A stretch of DNA of 64,000 nucleotides from Tissierella praeacuta_A (GTDB lineage Bacteria; Bacillota; Clostridia; Tissierellales; Tissierellaceae): positions 73,730 through 137,729 of the forward strand of contig NZ_JBEBOY010000004.1 of the NCBI RefSeq assembly GCF_040396155.1. Reading direction: 5' to 3'. A program made the translations under genes and the position numbers. Of this stretch, positions 1 to 8,687 are shown one piece after another. The notes beneath the pieces are model-generated. The model did not search any database, was not told the origin of the DNA, and was given only the letters and a program-made list of their open reading frames with translations. The stretch's first letter is position 1, and each line of letters starts with the position of its first letter.

Positions 1-224
1 CCTTTGCTGCCCAAGCATTATCCGTTATTAAGGATCTTAACCTTGATACAGAGAAAACTAATGTAAATGGCGGTGCCATAGCTTTAGGTCATCCAATAGG
101 AGCTTCAGGCGCTAGAATATTGGTTTCATTATTACATGAAATGGCAAAACGAGATGCTAAAAATGGTTTAGCTACTCTATGCATAGGTGGAGGGCAAGGA
201 ATTGCCATGATAGTTAAACGCTAA
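1..224 (+). CDS. thl: Acetyl-CoA acetyltransferase (thiolase), 3' end only
   Basis: C-terminal 73 residues of a thiolase, which condenses two acetyl-CoA to acetoacetyl-CoA or runs the reverse cleavage. The frame starts at base 3, and the gene begins outside the window. Visible family motifs are NGGAIALGHPIGASGAR, with the catalytic His of the GHP motif, and CIGGGQG, with the active-site Cys near the C-terminus. It is followed 42 bases later by the CoA-transferase genes, so it is probably part of the same operon for acetoacetyl-CoA/acetoacetate metabolism. Family identity is firm; the exact chain-length preference cannot be read from this fragment. Confidence 0.93.
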   Translation, partial: FAAQALSVIKDLNLDTEKTNVNGGAIALGHPIGASGARILVSLLHEMAKRDAKNGLATLCIGGGQGIAMIVKR

Positions 225-266
225 TATGTTTAACTTAGTTTTTCACTAAATAAAGGGGGTTGTCAT

Positions 267-923
267 ATGAATAAAGTTGTATCTATTGATGAAGCTATAG
301 ATCATATTAAAGATGGCATGACTATTATGATTGGTGGCTTCTTAGGATGTGGGTCACCACACAGATTAATTGACGCTCTTGTGCAAAAGGGTGTTAAAGA
401 TTTAACATTGATTTGTAATGATTCTGGTTTTCCGGAAATAGGTTCAGGTAAGTTAGTAGTAAATAAACAAATTAAAAAGCTAATAGCTTCCCATGTTGGT
501 ACAAACCGTGAAACAGGGAATCAAATGAATTCTGGCGAAATGGAAGTAATATTAGTGCCTCAAGGAACTCTTGCTGAACAAGTAAGGGCAGGGGGAGCAG
601 GACTTGGTGGATTTTTAACACCAACAGGTGTAGGCACCATAGTTGAAGAAGGAAAAGAAAAAATAGATATCGATGGAAAGACATATCTTCTTGAAAAACC
701 ACTTAGGGCAGATGTAGCCTTAATAGCTGGAGATACTGTAGATAAATATGGTAATATTGTTTACTATGGTTCAACAAGAAACTTTAATACACTTATGGCT
801 ACTGCTGCAGATATGGTAATAGTTGAAGCTGAGAAAGTTGTAGAAGTTGGAGAAATTGATCCTAATAGTGTTGTTACTGCAGGTATATTTGTAGACTATA
901 TCGTTAATGGGGGTGACAAATAA
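267..923 (+). CDS. atoD: Acetate/butyrate-acetoacetate CoA-transferase subunit alpha
   Basis: 218 residues, full length for the alpha subunit of a family I CoA-transferase (AtoD/ScoA/CtfA type). The enzyme moves CoA between acetoacetyl-CoA and short-chain acids. The N-terminal segment IMIGGFLGCGSPHRLIDAL is the glycine-rich start of the fold, and VRAGGAGLGGFLTPTGVGT is the conserved mid-protein loop. The start ATG follows an AAAGGGGG-type ribosome site. The stop overlaps the start of the beta subunit by one base (TAATG), which indicates translational coupling and a two-subunit enzyme. The neighbouring thiolase and AtoE permease support a role in acetoacetate and short-chain fatty acid metabolism. 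Confidence 0.93.
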   Translation: MNKVVSIDEAIDHIKDGMTIMIGGFLGCGSPHRLIDALVQKGVKDLTLICNDSGFPEIGSGKLVVNKQIKKLIASHVGTNRETGNQMNSGEMEVILVPQGTLAEQVRAGGAGLGGFLTPTGVGTIVEEGKEKIDIDGKTYLLEKPLRADVALIAGDTVDKYGNIVYYGSTRNFNTLMATAADMVIVEAEKVVEVGEIDPNSVVTAGIFVDYIVNGGDK

Positions 924-1573
924 TGGATAAGAAACAATTCATTGCTAAACGTGTAGCTAAAGAACTAAAAGATGGAGACGTAGTTAACCTTGGTATTGGA
1001 TTACCAACTATGGTAGCTAACTATGTACCTGAAAACATGAATGTATTTTTCCAATCAGAAAATGGATTTATAGGTCTTGGACCTGCTCCAGAAGAAGGTA
1101 AAGAAGATCCTTATATAGTAAATGCAGGTGGGCAAAGTGTAACTATTTTACCAGGAGGTATATTCTTTGATTCTGCTACATCCTTTGGTATTATCCGTGG
1201 AGGTCATGTTGATATGACAGTTCTTGGAGCACTTCAAGTAGACGAAAAGGGTAACCTTGCTAACTGGATGATACCAGGAAAAATGGTACCAGGCATGGGC
1301 GGAGCTATGGACTTAGTAACAGGTGCTAAAAAAGTAATAGTTGCTATGGAACATACTGTAAAGGGTAACCATAAAATATTGAAAGAATGTAACCTTCCAT
1401 TAACGGCTGCAGGAGAGGTAAATCTCATTATTACAGAAATGGGAGTTATAGAAGTAACTGATAAAGGATTAGTATTAAAAGAAATTAATCCAGAGTATAC
1501 TGTAGAAGAAGTACAGGCTGCTACAGAAGCTAAATTAATAATTGTTGAAAATTTAATAAAAATGGAAATTTAA
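923..1573 (+). CDS. atoA: Acetate/butyrate-acetoacetate CoA-transferase subunit beta
   Basis: 216 residues, full length for the beta subunit, which carries the catalytic glutamate of family I CoA-transferases. The motif FFQSENGFIGLGP contains the S-E-N-G signature whose Glu forms the glutamyl-CoA thioester. GGHVDMTVLGALQVDEKGNLANW and MGGAMDLVTGAKKVIVAMEHT are further family blocks. It is translationally coupled to the alpha subunit by the one-base overlap. A strong hairpin follows the stop, so the permease downstream is reached by partial readthrough or has its own promoter. Confidence 0.93.
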   Translation: MDKKQFIAKRVAKELKDGDVVNLGIGLPTMVANYVPENMNVFFQSENGFIGLGPAPEEGKEDPYIVNAGGQSVTILPGGIFFDSATSFGIIRGGHVDMTVLGALQVDEKGNLANWMIPGKMVPGMGGAMDLVTGAKKVIVAMEHTVKGNHKILKECNLPLTAAGEVNLIITEMGVIEVTDKGLVLKEINPEYTVEEVQAATEAKLIIVENLIKMEI

Positions 1574-1582
1574 TATTTAATA

Positions 1583-1633
1583 GAAACTACTTGCTGTAGT
1601 ACTATACTACGGCAATAGTTTCTTATTTTTTTC
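1583..1633 (+). terminator. Rho-independent terminator or attenuator between atoA and atoE
   Basis: A long stem pairs GAAACTA plus TTGC and TGTAGTA with TACTACG, GCAA and TAGTTTC around a 3-base loop, followed by a T-rich tract near 1623-1633. It lies between the CoA-transferase pair and the permease gene. It may end most transcripts or set the ratio of enzyme to permease. Confidence 0.75.
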
Positions 1634-1661
1634 TAAACTATTATAAAGGGGGTCTTTTTTT

Positions 1662-3011
1662 ATGTTTAAAAAGTTTACTAATGCTTGTGTAACAATGGTT
1701 CAAAAGTATTTGCCGGACGCTTTTATATTTGCAATTTTTCTTACAATTCTTACATTACTATTAGGAGTAATATTCACAGGGCAAGGAATTATTGAAATGA
1801 TTGGGCATTGGGGAACTGGAGTATGGAGTTTATTAGCTTTTAGTATGCAAATGGTTTTGGTATTAGTAACTGGACATACTTTAGCTAGTTCAGCACCAAT
1901 TAAAAAGCTATTGAGAAAATTAGCAGGAATTGCAAAAACTCCAACTCAAGCAATTATATTGGTTTCCTTTATTTCAGCAATAGGATGCTGGATTAACTGG
2001 GGATTTGGATTAGTTATTGGGGCATTATTGTCTAAGGAGTTAGCAAGACAAGTAGATGATGTAGATTATAGATTGTTGATTGCATCTGCTTATTCAGGAT
2101 TTTTAGTGTGGCATGGAGGTATATCCGCCTCTATTCCTTTGACCTTAGCAACTGATGCAGCTGCTAATGCTGCACAGACAGCAGGAGCAGTTACGGAAAC
2201 AATATCAACATCACAAACCATATTTTCTCCGCTTAATTTAATTATATCCTTTGTGTTGATATTTACATTACCTCTTATTAATAAAGCAATGCATCCAGAT
2301 AAAAAGAATACTATTGTTGTTGATAAAAGTAAATTAATTGAAAATGAAGACGATGAATTATTTAATAAAAATGATACACCTGCTGATAAAATGGAGAATA
2401 GTAAAGTTATTAATCTTATTATATTTGCAATATCTATGGTTTATATAGTAATGTATTTTATTGAAAAAGGATTTGATTTAAACTTAAATATTGTAAATTT
2501 AATATTCCTTACATTTGGTATATTGTTCCATAGGACACCAAGAAGATTTATACATGCTATTGGAGAGGCTGTTAAAGGTGCGTCAGGTATTATTCTTCAA
2601 TTTCCATTTTATGCAGGAATTATGGGTATGATGACTGGAAATAATATTGATGGTATATCATTAGGATCAGTGATATCAAATTGGTTTGTAAGTATTTCAA
2701 CTGCTAGAACTTTTCCATTATATACTTTTTGGAGTGCAGGTATAGTGAATTTCTTTGTACCTTCAGGTGGAGGTCAGTGGGCGGTACAAGCTCCAATTAT
2801 GATGCCTGCTGGATTAGAATTAGGAGTATCAGCTGCTAAAACAGGCCTTGCTATTTCTTGGGGAGATGCTTGGACTAATATGATTCAGCCATTTTGGGCA
2901 TTACCAGCTTTAGGTATTGCAGGACTTGGCGCTAGGGACATTATGGGATACTGCTTAATAGATTTAATTTACTCGGGAATAATAATATCATTAGCGTTTT
3001 TAATCTTATAA
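1662..3011 (+). CDS. atoE: Short-chain fatty acid transporter, AtoE family
   Basis: 449 residues, a very hydrophobic multi-span membrane protein of the AtoE/TIGR00366 type that carries acetoacetate, butyrate and other short-chain acids. Family blocks visible are SAIGCWINWGFGLVIGALLSKELAR near residue 105, YSGFLVWHGGISASIPLTLAT near 145, and FFVPSGGGQWAVQAPIMMPAG near 365. A hydrophilic loop rich in Asp, Glu and Lys lies near residues 210-245, in the middle of the protein. The ATG follows AAAGGGGGTC. Its place behind thl-atoD-atoA makes it the probable uptake or export partner of that pathway. Confidence 0.93.
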   Translation: MFKKFTNACVTMVQKYLPDAFIFAIFLTILTLLLGVIFTGQGIIEMIGHWGTGVWSLLAFSMQMVLVLVTGHTLASSAPIKKLLRKLAGIAKTPTQAIILVSFISAIGCWINWGFGLVIGALLSKELARQVDDVDYRLLIASAYSGFLVWHGGISASIPLTLATDAAANAAQTAGAVTETISTSQTIFSPLNLIISFVLIFTLPLINKAMHPDKKNTIVVDKSKLIENEDDELFNKNDTPADKMENSKVINLIIFAISMVYIVMYFIEKGFDLNLNIVNLIFLTFGILFHRTPRRFIHAIGEAVKGASGIILQFPFYAGIMGMMTGNNIDGISLGSVISNWFVSISTARTFPLYTFWSAGIVNFFVPSGGGQWAVQAPIMMPAGLELGVSAAKTGLAISWGDAWTNMIQPFWALPALGIAGLGARDIMGYCLIDLIYSGIIISLAFLIL

Positions 3012-3061
3012 TATAGGAATAAATACAAAGATTAAATTATTACAAAAAAATATTTTATATT

Positions 3062-3106
3062 AAAAAACAGGTCCAAAGGCATTTGCTCTAAGGCCTGTTT
3101 TTTAGT
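3062..3106 (+). terminator. Rho-independent terminator after atoE
   Basis: AAAAAACAGG(T)CC at 3062-3074 pairs with GGCCTGTTTTTT at about 3092-3103, giving a GC stem with A and T tails. It can work in either direction, but the T tract suits the + strand operon ending with atoE. Confidence 0.85.
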
Positions 3107-3330
3107 ATGATTAATTTATGATGAGAAACCACATGAGATTTAATCATAGTATAGAAATCAAAAAATGTCCTTATCTTTTGTTTAGATTTGGTCAATGATT
3201 TTAGTGTATATAATGGGGTTTATATGATTTGTAATATCATTGAAAGAAAAATTTAAGTCTTTCTAATGTTTTTATTTTCTATGTTGGAAAATTTAAACAT
3301 AGTAATTTTTGCAATATTGCACTAAATTAC

Positions 3331-3359
3331 TTGCATATTTTGTCAAAATTTTATATAAT
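3331..3359 (+). promoter_or_regulatory. Sigma-A promoter of the ATP synthase operon
   Basis: TTGCAT (3331-3336), 17 bases, TATAAT (3354-3359). Start of transcription would be near 3366, giving a leader of about 90 bases before the first gene at 3456. This is the best -35/-10 pair in the 445-base gap between atoE and the atp genes; the rest of the gap (3107-3330) is AT-rich with nothing else recognisable. Confidence 0.7.
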
Positions 3360-3400
3360 TTTAATTAGTATTTCAAAAATTATTTAGAAGGGCATATATT

Positions 3401-3420
3401 TATGTTATAATTATAACATA
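3401..3420. repeat. Perfect 20-bp palindrome in the atp leader
   Basis: TATGTTATAA followed by its exact reverse complement TTATAACATA. It sits about 35 bases downstream of the predicted transcription start and 36 bases before the first gene. Such a site could be an operator for a dimeric regulator or an AT-rich hairpin in the leader. No regulator is named by the sequence. Confidence 0.5.
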
Positions 3421-3455
3421 CTAGAGAAACAAATATGTTTCAATGGAGTGATAAT

Positions 3456-3683
3456 ATGAGAAACAAAAACTATAAAGATACCTTACAAGGCCTAGCATTA
3501 ATAAGTCAAATTGGTTTTTCAGTTATAACACCTATTTTAATTGGTGTGTACTTGGGTCAATTTATTGATAAAAAATTAGGCATGAATGGTATCTTTTCAA
3601 TTATATTTATCATTCTGGGTGTTGGTGCAGGTTTTCTAAATATATTTAAATTAGCTAAAATAAAAGGCAATAAGAAGGAGTGA
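3456..3683 (+). CDS. AtpZ/AtpI-family small membrane protein of the F-ATPase operon
   Basis: 75 residues with two membrane segments, LALISQIGFSVITPILIGVYLGQ and GIFSIIFIILGVGAGFLNIF, joined by a short charged turn (IDKKLGMN). This is the AtpZ/AtpI-family pattern found at the head of atp operons, where such proteins help assemble the c ring or bind Mg2+. I placed the start at the ATG at 3456 because GGAG lies just before it; an ATG at 3435 in the same frame has no ribosome site. Function is inferred from position and topology. Confidence 0.8.
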   Translation: MRNKNYKDTLQGLALISQIGFSVITPILIGVYLGQFIDKKLGMNGIFSIIFIILGVGAGFLNIFKLAKIKGNKKE

Positions 3684-3687
3684 ACAG

Positions 3688-4059
3688 ATGAATAATGATT
3701 TAGTATTTAAAGTAGCTAAAAGAGTGTGTATATTATCCTTATTTATCATTGGAATTTCTTTTTTTATATTTAAGGAACCTAAACCAGTTATACTTGGATA
3801 TGTATTTGGAGCAATAATCAGTATATTAGGATTTAAATTACTTCATAATACTATAAATAGGGCTGTAGAAATGCCACCAGATAAAGCCACTGCTTATTCT
3901 GTTGTACATTATATGTTAAGATACTTAATATACTTTGTTGTACTATCCGTAGCAATTTTAGCAGATTATTTGAATTTTTTTGCAGCTGTTTTAGGACTCT
4001 TCATGGTTAAATTTGTAATAATAGGGTCAGGAATATTTGATAAAGATTTTAACAGATAA
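3688..4059 (+). CDS. atpI: ATP synthase subunit I
   Basis: 123 residues, four predicted membrane segments in a short basic protein, matching ATP synthase I proteins that precede subunit a in bacterial operons and help c-ring assembly. The ATG follows AAGGAGTGAACAG. It is 4 bases after the preceding small membrane protein gene. The motif NTINRAVEMPPDKA in the central loop is typical of the Bacillota branch. About 85 bases separate it from atpB. Confidence 0.8.
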   Translation: MNNDLVFKVAKRVCILSLFIIGISFFIFKEPKPVILGYVFGAIISILGFKLLHNTINRAVEMPPDKATAYSVVHYMLRYLIYFVVLSVAILADYLNFFAAVLGLFMVKFVIIGSGIFDKDFNR

Positions 4060-4143
4060 TTAATTAATAATTAATTATATATTGCATTTAGGAATTCATG
4101 GGAAAGTAATATATTATATTCAATGATGAAAGGAGGGATGTAT

Positions 4144-4818
4144 TTGGAATTATTGCTAAAAATATTTGGAAAGGAAATTATTATACCTGACACTATTGTC
4201 AATATGTGGGTAGTTACATTACTATTAATTATATTTGCTTTTATAGTTAATAGTAAAATCAAGAAAGCTCGTACTGATGAAGTACCGTCGAATTTCCTAA
4301 ATGTTGTAGAGCTAATAGTGGAATCGATAGAGGATTTAGTTAAATCAACTATGGGACCACAAAATATTAAGTTTGTACCCTATATTTTAACATTAGCATT
4401 ATTCTTAGCAGTAGCCAATTTATTTGGACTACTAGGTTTTTCACCACCTACATCAGATTATTCTGTTACATTTTCTTTAGCTTTAGTTACTTTTGTTTTA
4501 ACACAGTATTGGAGCTTTAGAAATGCTGGTGGTATTTTTGGATACCTAAAGGGATTTGCAGAGCCTATGGCATTCTTAACTCCCTTAAATGTAATTGGTG
4601 AATTAGCCAATCCTATTTCGTTGTCATTCCGTCTTTTTGGTAATATTATGAGTGGCGGTATTATTATGGGATTACTTTACCAAGCATTAGGGTATTTTGC
4701 ACCAATTGTTGCAGCGCCATTACATGCTTATTTTGACGTATTCTCTGGATTGTTGCAAACATTTATTTTTATCATGCTATCTATGATATTCATAGGTGGT
4801 CAAGCAGAAGCAGAGTAA
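4144..4818 (+). CDS. atpB: F1Fo ATP synthase subunit a
   Basis: Membrane stator subunit that with the c ring forms the ion channel. About 224 residues and five to six membrane helices. The block ANPISLSFRLFGNIMSGGI holds the essential Arg that faces the c-ring carboxylate. LTPLNVIGELANP is another family block. I set the start at the TTG at 4144, seven bases after AGGAGG (4131-4136); an ATG at 4138 is too close to that site. Part of the atpI-B-E-F-H-A-G-D-C operon. Confidence 0.95.
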   Translation: MELLLKIFGKEIIIPDTIVNMWVVTLLLIIFAFIVNSKIKKARTDEVPSNFLNVVELIVESIEDLVKSTMGPQNIKFVPYILTLALFLAVANLFGLLGFSPPTSDYSVTFSLALVTFVLTQYWSFRNAGGIFGYLKGFAEPMAFLTPLNVIGELANPISLSFRLFGNIMSGGIIMGLLYQALGYFAPIVAAPLHAYFDVFSGLLQTFIFIMLSMIFIGGQAEAE

Positions 4819-4852
4819 AATATTTTTTTAAAATTTGGGAGGAGGAAATTAA

Positions 4853-5149
4853 ATGTTACAAGGAATAACAAGTGAAGCTTTTATATTAGGATGTTCAGCA
4901 ATAGGTGCTGGTTTAGCTATGATAGCAGGTATAGGACCTGGAATAGGTCAAGGTCATGCAGCAGGTCATGGTGCAGCAGCAGTAGGTAGACAACCAGAAG
5001 CCAAAGGTGATATTACTTCAACTATGCTTTTAGGTCAAGCCGTAGCAGAGACAACAGGTATTTATGGATTGGTTATTGCCATAATCCTATTATTCGTTAG
5101 ACCATTATTAACAGCTTATTTGAATTTAAAACAACAAGGATTATTATAA
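4853..5149 (+). CDS. atpE: F1Fo ATP synthase subunit c with sodium-binding signature
   Basis: 98 residues, two membrane helices joined by the polar loop with RQPEAKGD. The residues that bind Na+ in known sodium ATPases are all present: Gln33 in PGIGQG and Val64, Glu66, Thr67, Thr68 and Tyr71 in AVAETTGIY (numbering from this start). They are offset by one from Ilyobacter c (Q32, V63, E65, S66, T67, Y70). This predicts a sodium-coupled enzyme; coupling ion is an inference from the motif. Two His residues (35 and 39) in the first helix end are a local feature. A strong GGGAGGAGG ribosome site precedes the ATG, as expected for a subunit made in multiple copies. Confidence 0.95.
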   Translation: MLQGITSEAFILGCSAIGAGLAMIAGIGPGIGQGHAAGHGAAAVGRQPEAKGDITSTMLLGQAVAETTGIYGLVIAIILLFVRPLLTAYLNLKQQGLL

Positions 5150-5202
5150 TATCTGATGTTAATACCCCTAAAGGGGGAATCTAAGGCTAAGGAGGTTAGT
5201 TT

Positions 5203-5712
5203 ATGTTCGTAGTTAGAGCCTTGCCAGAATTTTCATCTATGATTTTATCTTGGGCGGCTTTACTGTTGCTCTACTTGTTTCTTAGACATTTCTTATATAA
5301 ACCAGTTTCACAATTTTTAAATGATAGGAAGGCAAAGATTCAATCGGATATTGATGGAGCTAAATCTTTAAAAGAGGAAGCTATAAATTTAAGAGACGAT
5401 TATGAGTCAAAGATTAGTCTTGCTAAAAAGGAAAGTCAAGAAATCATTGAATCAGCTAGAAAGCGTGGAGAAGAATTGAAAGAAGATATCTTGGCAGAAG
5501 CTAGAAAAGAGGCTGAAAGTATAGTATCAAGGGCTAGACGAGAAATAACTCGTGAAAAAGAGATTGCTTTTCAAGACATTAAATCCCAAGCTGGCGAAAT
5601 GGCTGTTTTAATCGCTTCTAGGATTATGGAAGAAGAGATTAAAATGGATAAACAGAAAAACTTAATCGATAAATTTATTGATGAGGTAGGTAGCTCAAAA
5701 TGGCAGAATTAG
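5203..5712 (+). CDS. atpF: F1Fo ATP synthase subunit b
   Basis: 169 residues: one N-terminal membrane helix (MILSWAALLLLYLFLRHFLY) followed by a long charged coiled coil rich in Glu, Lys, Arg and Ala. That coiled coil is the peripheral stalk that ties F1 to Fo. AAGGAGG lies before the ATG. The 3' end overlaps atpH by 13 bases, indicating coupling with the delta subunit it contacts. Confidence 0.94.
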   Translation: MFVVRALPEFSSMILSWAALLLLYLFLRHFLYKPVSQFLNDRKAKIQSDIDGAKSLKEEAINLRDDYESKISLAKKESQEIIESARKRGEELKEDILAEARKEAESIVSRARREITREKEIAFQDIKSQAGEMAVLIASRIMEEEIKMDKQKNLIDKFIDEVGSSKWQN

Positions 5713-6242
5713 TTAGTAATAGATACGCTTTAGCCCTTTTTGAAGCTGGATTGGATTTAAAGAAGATTAATGAATTTAATAAAGAAGTAGATCTTTTAAA
5801 GGATGTATTTGAAGGAGAAGAGAAATTACTTCAAATATTACAACATCCAAAGATTAATAGAGTTGAAAAAAGAGATTTAATAGATAAAATTTTCGGAAAT
5901 AGTGTATCTCAAGAGATAATTAATTTTTTATATATCCTTATAGATAAAAGGCGTGAAGGCCATATTTTAAATATAGTAGATAGATATAAAGAATTATTTA
6001 ATGAACACGAAAATATAATTAAAGTTGTTGCTATAACAGCAGTACCTATGGAGGAGAAATCTAAGGGAAAACTTCAAACAGTTTTATCTAATAAGTTAGG
6101 AAAGAAAATTCAGCTTACTAATGAAGTTGATACTACAATTCTAGGTGGAGTATTACTTAAACTTCAAAATAAAGAGCTAGATGGTACAGTAAAAGGTCAG
6201 TTGGAAGCCATAGGTAAAACAATTAGTAGTGCAACTAATTAG
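5700..6242 (+). CDS. atpH: F1Fo ATP synthase subunit delta
   Basis: 180 residues, soluble helical protein at the top of the peripheral stalk. The N-terminal SNRYALALFEAG matches the family start, and the C-terminal block TTILGGVLLKLQNKELDGTVKGQLE matches the conserved delta/OSCP segment. Overlaps atpF by 13 bases and is followed 19 bases later by atpA. Confidence 0.94.
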   Translation: MAELVSNRYALALFEAGLDLKKINEFNKEVDLLKDVFEGEEKLLQILQHPKINRVEKRDLIDKIFGNSVSQEIINFLYILIDKRREGHILNIVDRYKELFNEHENIIKVVAITAVPMEEKSKGKLQTVLSNKLGKKIQLTNEVDTTILGGVLLKLQNKELDGTVKGQLEAIGKTISSATN

Positions 6243-6261
6243 GTAGGAGTGAGGTGAGGAA

Positions 6262-7767
6262 ATGGAGTTAAGACCAGAAGAAATAGGTTCCATTATTAAG
6301 GAACAGATTAAAAGATATGAAAAAACTTTAGATATGGTAGATGTAGGTACTGTTATTCAAGTAGGAGATGGTATCGCTAGAATACATGGACTAGAAGGAT
6401 GTATGGCTGGAGAACTTATAGAATTTCCAGGAGAGGTATTTGGTATGGCTATGAACTTGGAGGAGGACAATGTTGGTTGTGTTCTTTTAGGTTCTGATGA
6501 TAAGATAAAAGAAGGAGATACAGTAAAGAGAACTGGTAGAATTATAGAAGTTCCAGTTGGGGATGCTATGATAGGTAGAGTTGTTAACGCTCTTGGTCAA
6601 CCAATTGATGGTAAGGGAGCTATAAACACTACTAAATTTAGCCCTATTGAGAAAATCGCTCCAGGGGTTATTACAAGAAAAAGTGTTAACCAACCTTTAC
6701 AAACAGGTATCAAAGCAATAGACTCCATGATCCCAATTGGTAGAGGCCAAAGGGAACTTATAATCGGAGATAGGCAAACAGGTAAGACTGCCATTGCCCT
6801 TGATACAATAATCAATCAAAAAGGTCAGGATGTAATTTGTATATATGTAGCCATAGGACAAAAAAGGTCAACTGTAGCTCAAATAGTTGATACCCTTGAG
6901 AAACGAGGAGCTATGGATTATACAATAGTAGTATCCTCTACAGCTAGTGAATTAGCGCCATTACAATATATTGCTCCTTATGCTGGTGTAACCATAGGTG
7001 AGGAATTTATGGACAATGGTAAAGATGTTTTAATTGTATATGATGATTTATCTAAACATGCTATTGCATATAGAGCTATGTCACTATTATTAAGACGTCC
7101 ACCAGGAAGAGAAGCTTTTCCAGGAGATGTATTCTATCTTCACTCAAGACTTCTTGAGAGAGCAGCAAAATTAGATGAAAAATATGGCGGCGGATCTATT
7201 ACTGCATTACCTATTATAGAAACTTTAGCTGGAGATATATCTGCATATATTCCAACAAATGTTATTTCTATTACTGATGGGCAGATTTTCTTAGAGACAG
7301 ACCTTTTCTTTGCTGGTCAAAGACCAGCTATAAACTCAGGACTTTCTGTTTCTAGAGTTGGGGGTTCTGCACAAATTAAAGCTATGAAAAAAGTTGCAGG
7401 AAGGATTAAATTAGAGTTAGCTCAATATCGTGAGTTAGCTGCATTTGCTCAATTTGGTTCCGAGTTAGATAAAGAAACTAAGTCAATACTTGACCAAGGT
7501 GTTAGAATGCTTGAAATTTTAAAACAACCTCAATATAGTCCAGTATCTGTTGAGCATCAAGTAGTTATACTTTATGCTGCACTTAATAAACATCTTTCAG
7601 ATATACCTGTGAATAAAGTATCTATTTTTGAAAAAGAATTCTTACAGTTTGTGGATAATAATTATCCTGATATATTAGAAAGCATAAAAACAACAAAAGA
7701 CTTAACAGATGAAAATGCAGAAAGAATAGTAGTGGCTATTACTGAATTTAAAAAGAACTTTCAATAA
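6262..7767 (+). CDS. atpA: F1 ATP synthase subunit alpha
   Basis: 501 residues, the normal length. P-loop GDRQTGKTA near residue 170 binds nucleotide at the non-catalytic sites, and the arginine-finger region with the signature PAINSGLSVSRVGGSAQ lies near 363-375. VICIYVAIGQKRSTVAQIV and LLRRPPGREAFPGDVFYLHS are invariant alpha blocks. It assembles with beta into the F1 hexamer on the cytoplasmic side. Confidence 0.97.
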   Translation: MELRPEEIGSIIKEQIKRYEKTLDMVDVGTVIQVGDGIARIHGLEGCMAGELIEFPGEVFGMAMNLEEDNVGCVLLGSDDKIKEGDTVKRTGRIIEVPVGDAMIGRVVNALGQPIDGKGAINTTKFSPIEKIAPGVITRKSVNQPLQTGIKAIDSMIPIGRGQRELIIGDRQTGKTAIALDTIINQKGQDVICIYVAIGQKRSTVAQIVDTLEKRGAMDYTIVVSSTASELAPLQYIAPYAGVTIGEEFMDNGKDVLIVYDDLSKHAIAYRAMSLLLRRPPGREAFPGDVFYLHSRLLERAAKLDEKYGGGSITALPIIETLAGDISAYIPTNVISITDGQIFLETDLFFAGQRPAINSGLSVSRVGGSAQIKAMKKVAGRIKLELAQYRELAAFAQFGSELDKETKSILDQGVRMLEILKQPQYSPVSVEHQVVILYAALNKHLSDIPVNKVSIFEKEFLQFVDNNYPDILESIKTTKDLTDENAERIVVAITEFKKNFQ

Positions 7768-7810
7768 TTATCAATTGGCAAATGTCAATTGATTTAAGGT
7801 GGTGTAAATC

Positions 7811-8668
7811 TTGGCTGAAACAACAAGAGATATTAAAAGACGTATAAAAGGAATTAGCAATACAAGACAGATTACCAAGGCTATGGAATTAGTTTCATCA
7901 GCAAAGTTGAAACGTGCCAGAGAGAGATTGGAAAAATCTAGACCATATTATAATACTGTTCTTAGTAATATCCAGGATATTTTAGCTACTACAGGACGAA
8001 TGAAACATCCCTTATTAGATACTAGGGAGGTTAAATCTTCTTTATATATTGTAATAGCTGCTGATAGAGGACTTGCAGGAGGGTATAATGCAAGCGTAAT
8101 TAGATTAGCAGAGAATAAGATAAAGGAAGCTAATAAAGATGCTAAAATCATTACAGTAGGAACTAAGGCAAGGGATTATTTTAAGAAAAGATCCTATGAT
8201 GTAATAGGTGAATTTGTTGGAATAGTTGAGGAACCAGAGTTCTCTGATGCCAGAAAAATTGGTAATATGGCACTGGAATTATATAAAGACAAGGTCGTTG
8301 ATGAAATAAATATAATTTATACTAAATTTTTAGGAACTATTTCTCAAGAACCTGGGATTTTAAGATTACTTCCTTCTACGGAAGTCCGAGAAGGTTCAGG
8401 TGAAAGAAGGACTGTCACTGAATTTGAACCTTCAACTGAAGAAGTTCTTGAGTTTTTAATTCCAAAATATATACAAAGTACTATCTATGGAGCCCTAATA
8501 GAATCTTCTTCTAGCGAGCAGGCAGCTAGAAGGGTGGCCATGGAGGCTGCTACAGATAATGCTGAGGAAATGATTGATGAACTTAACATCAGCTATAATA
8601 GGGCAAGACAAGCGGCAATTACTATGGAAATATCTGAGATTGTCTCAGGTGCCGATGCTCTAAAGTAA
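7811..8668 (+). CDS. atpG: F1 ATP synthase subunit gamma
   Basis: 285 residues, central rotor shaft. N-terminal block RRIKGISNTRQITKAMELVSSAK and C-terminal block RARQAAITMEISEIVSGADAL are the two conserved coiled-coil halves. The start is the TTG at 7811, preceded by AAGGTGG; no ATG is available near the conserved N-terminus. Confidence 0.95.
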   Translation: MAETTRDIKRRIKGISNTRQITKAMELVSSAKLKRARERLEKSRPYYNTVLSNIQDILATTGRMKHPLLDTREVKSSLYIVIAADRGLAGGYNASVIRLAENKIKEANKDAKIITVGTKARDYFKKRSYDVIGEFVGIVEEPEFSDARKIGNMALELYKDKVVDEINIIYTKFLGTISQEPGILRLLPSTEVREGSGERRTVTEFEPSTEEVLEFLIPKYIQSTIYGALIESSSSEQAARRVAMEAATDNAEEMIDELNISYNRARQAAITMEISEIVSGADALK

Positions 8669-8687
8669 GTATGAAAGGAGAGGGCAA

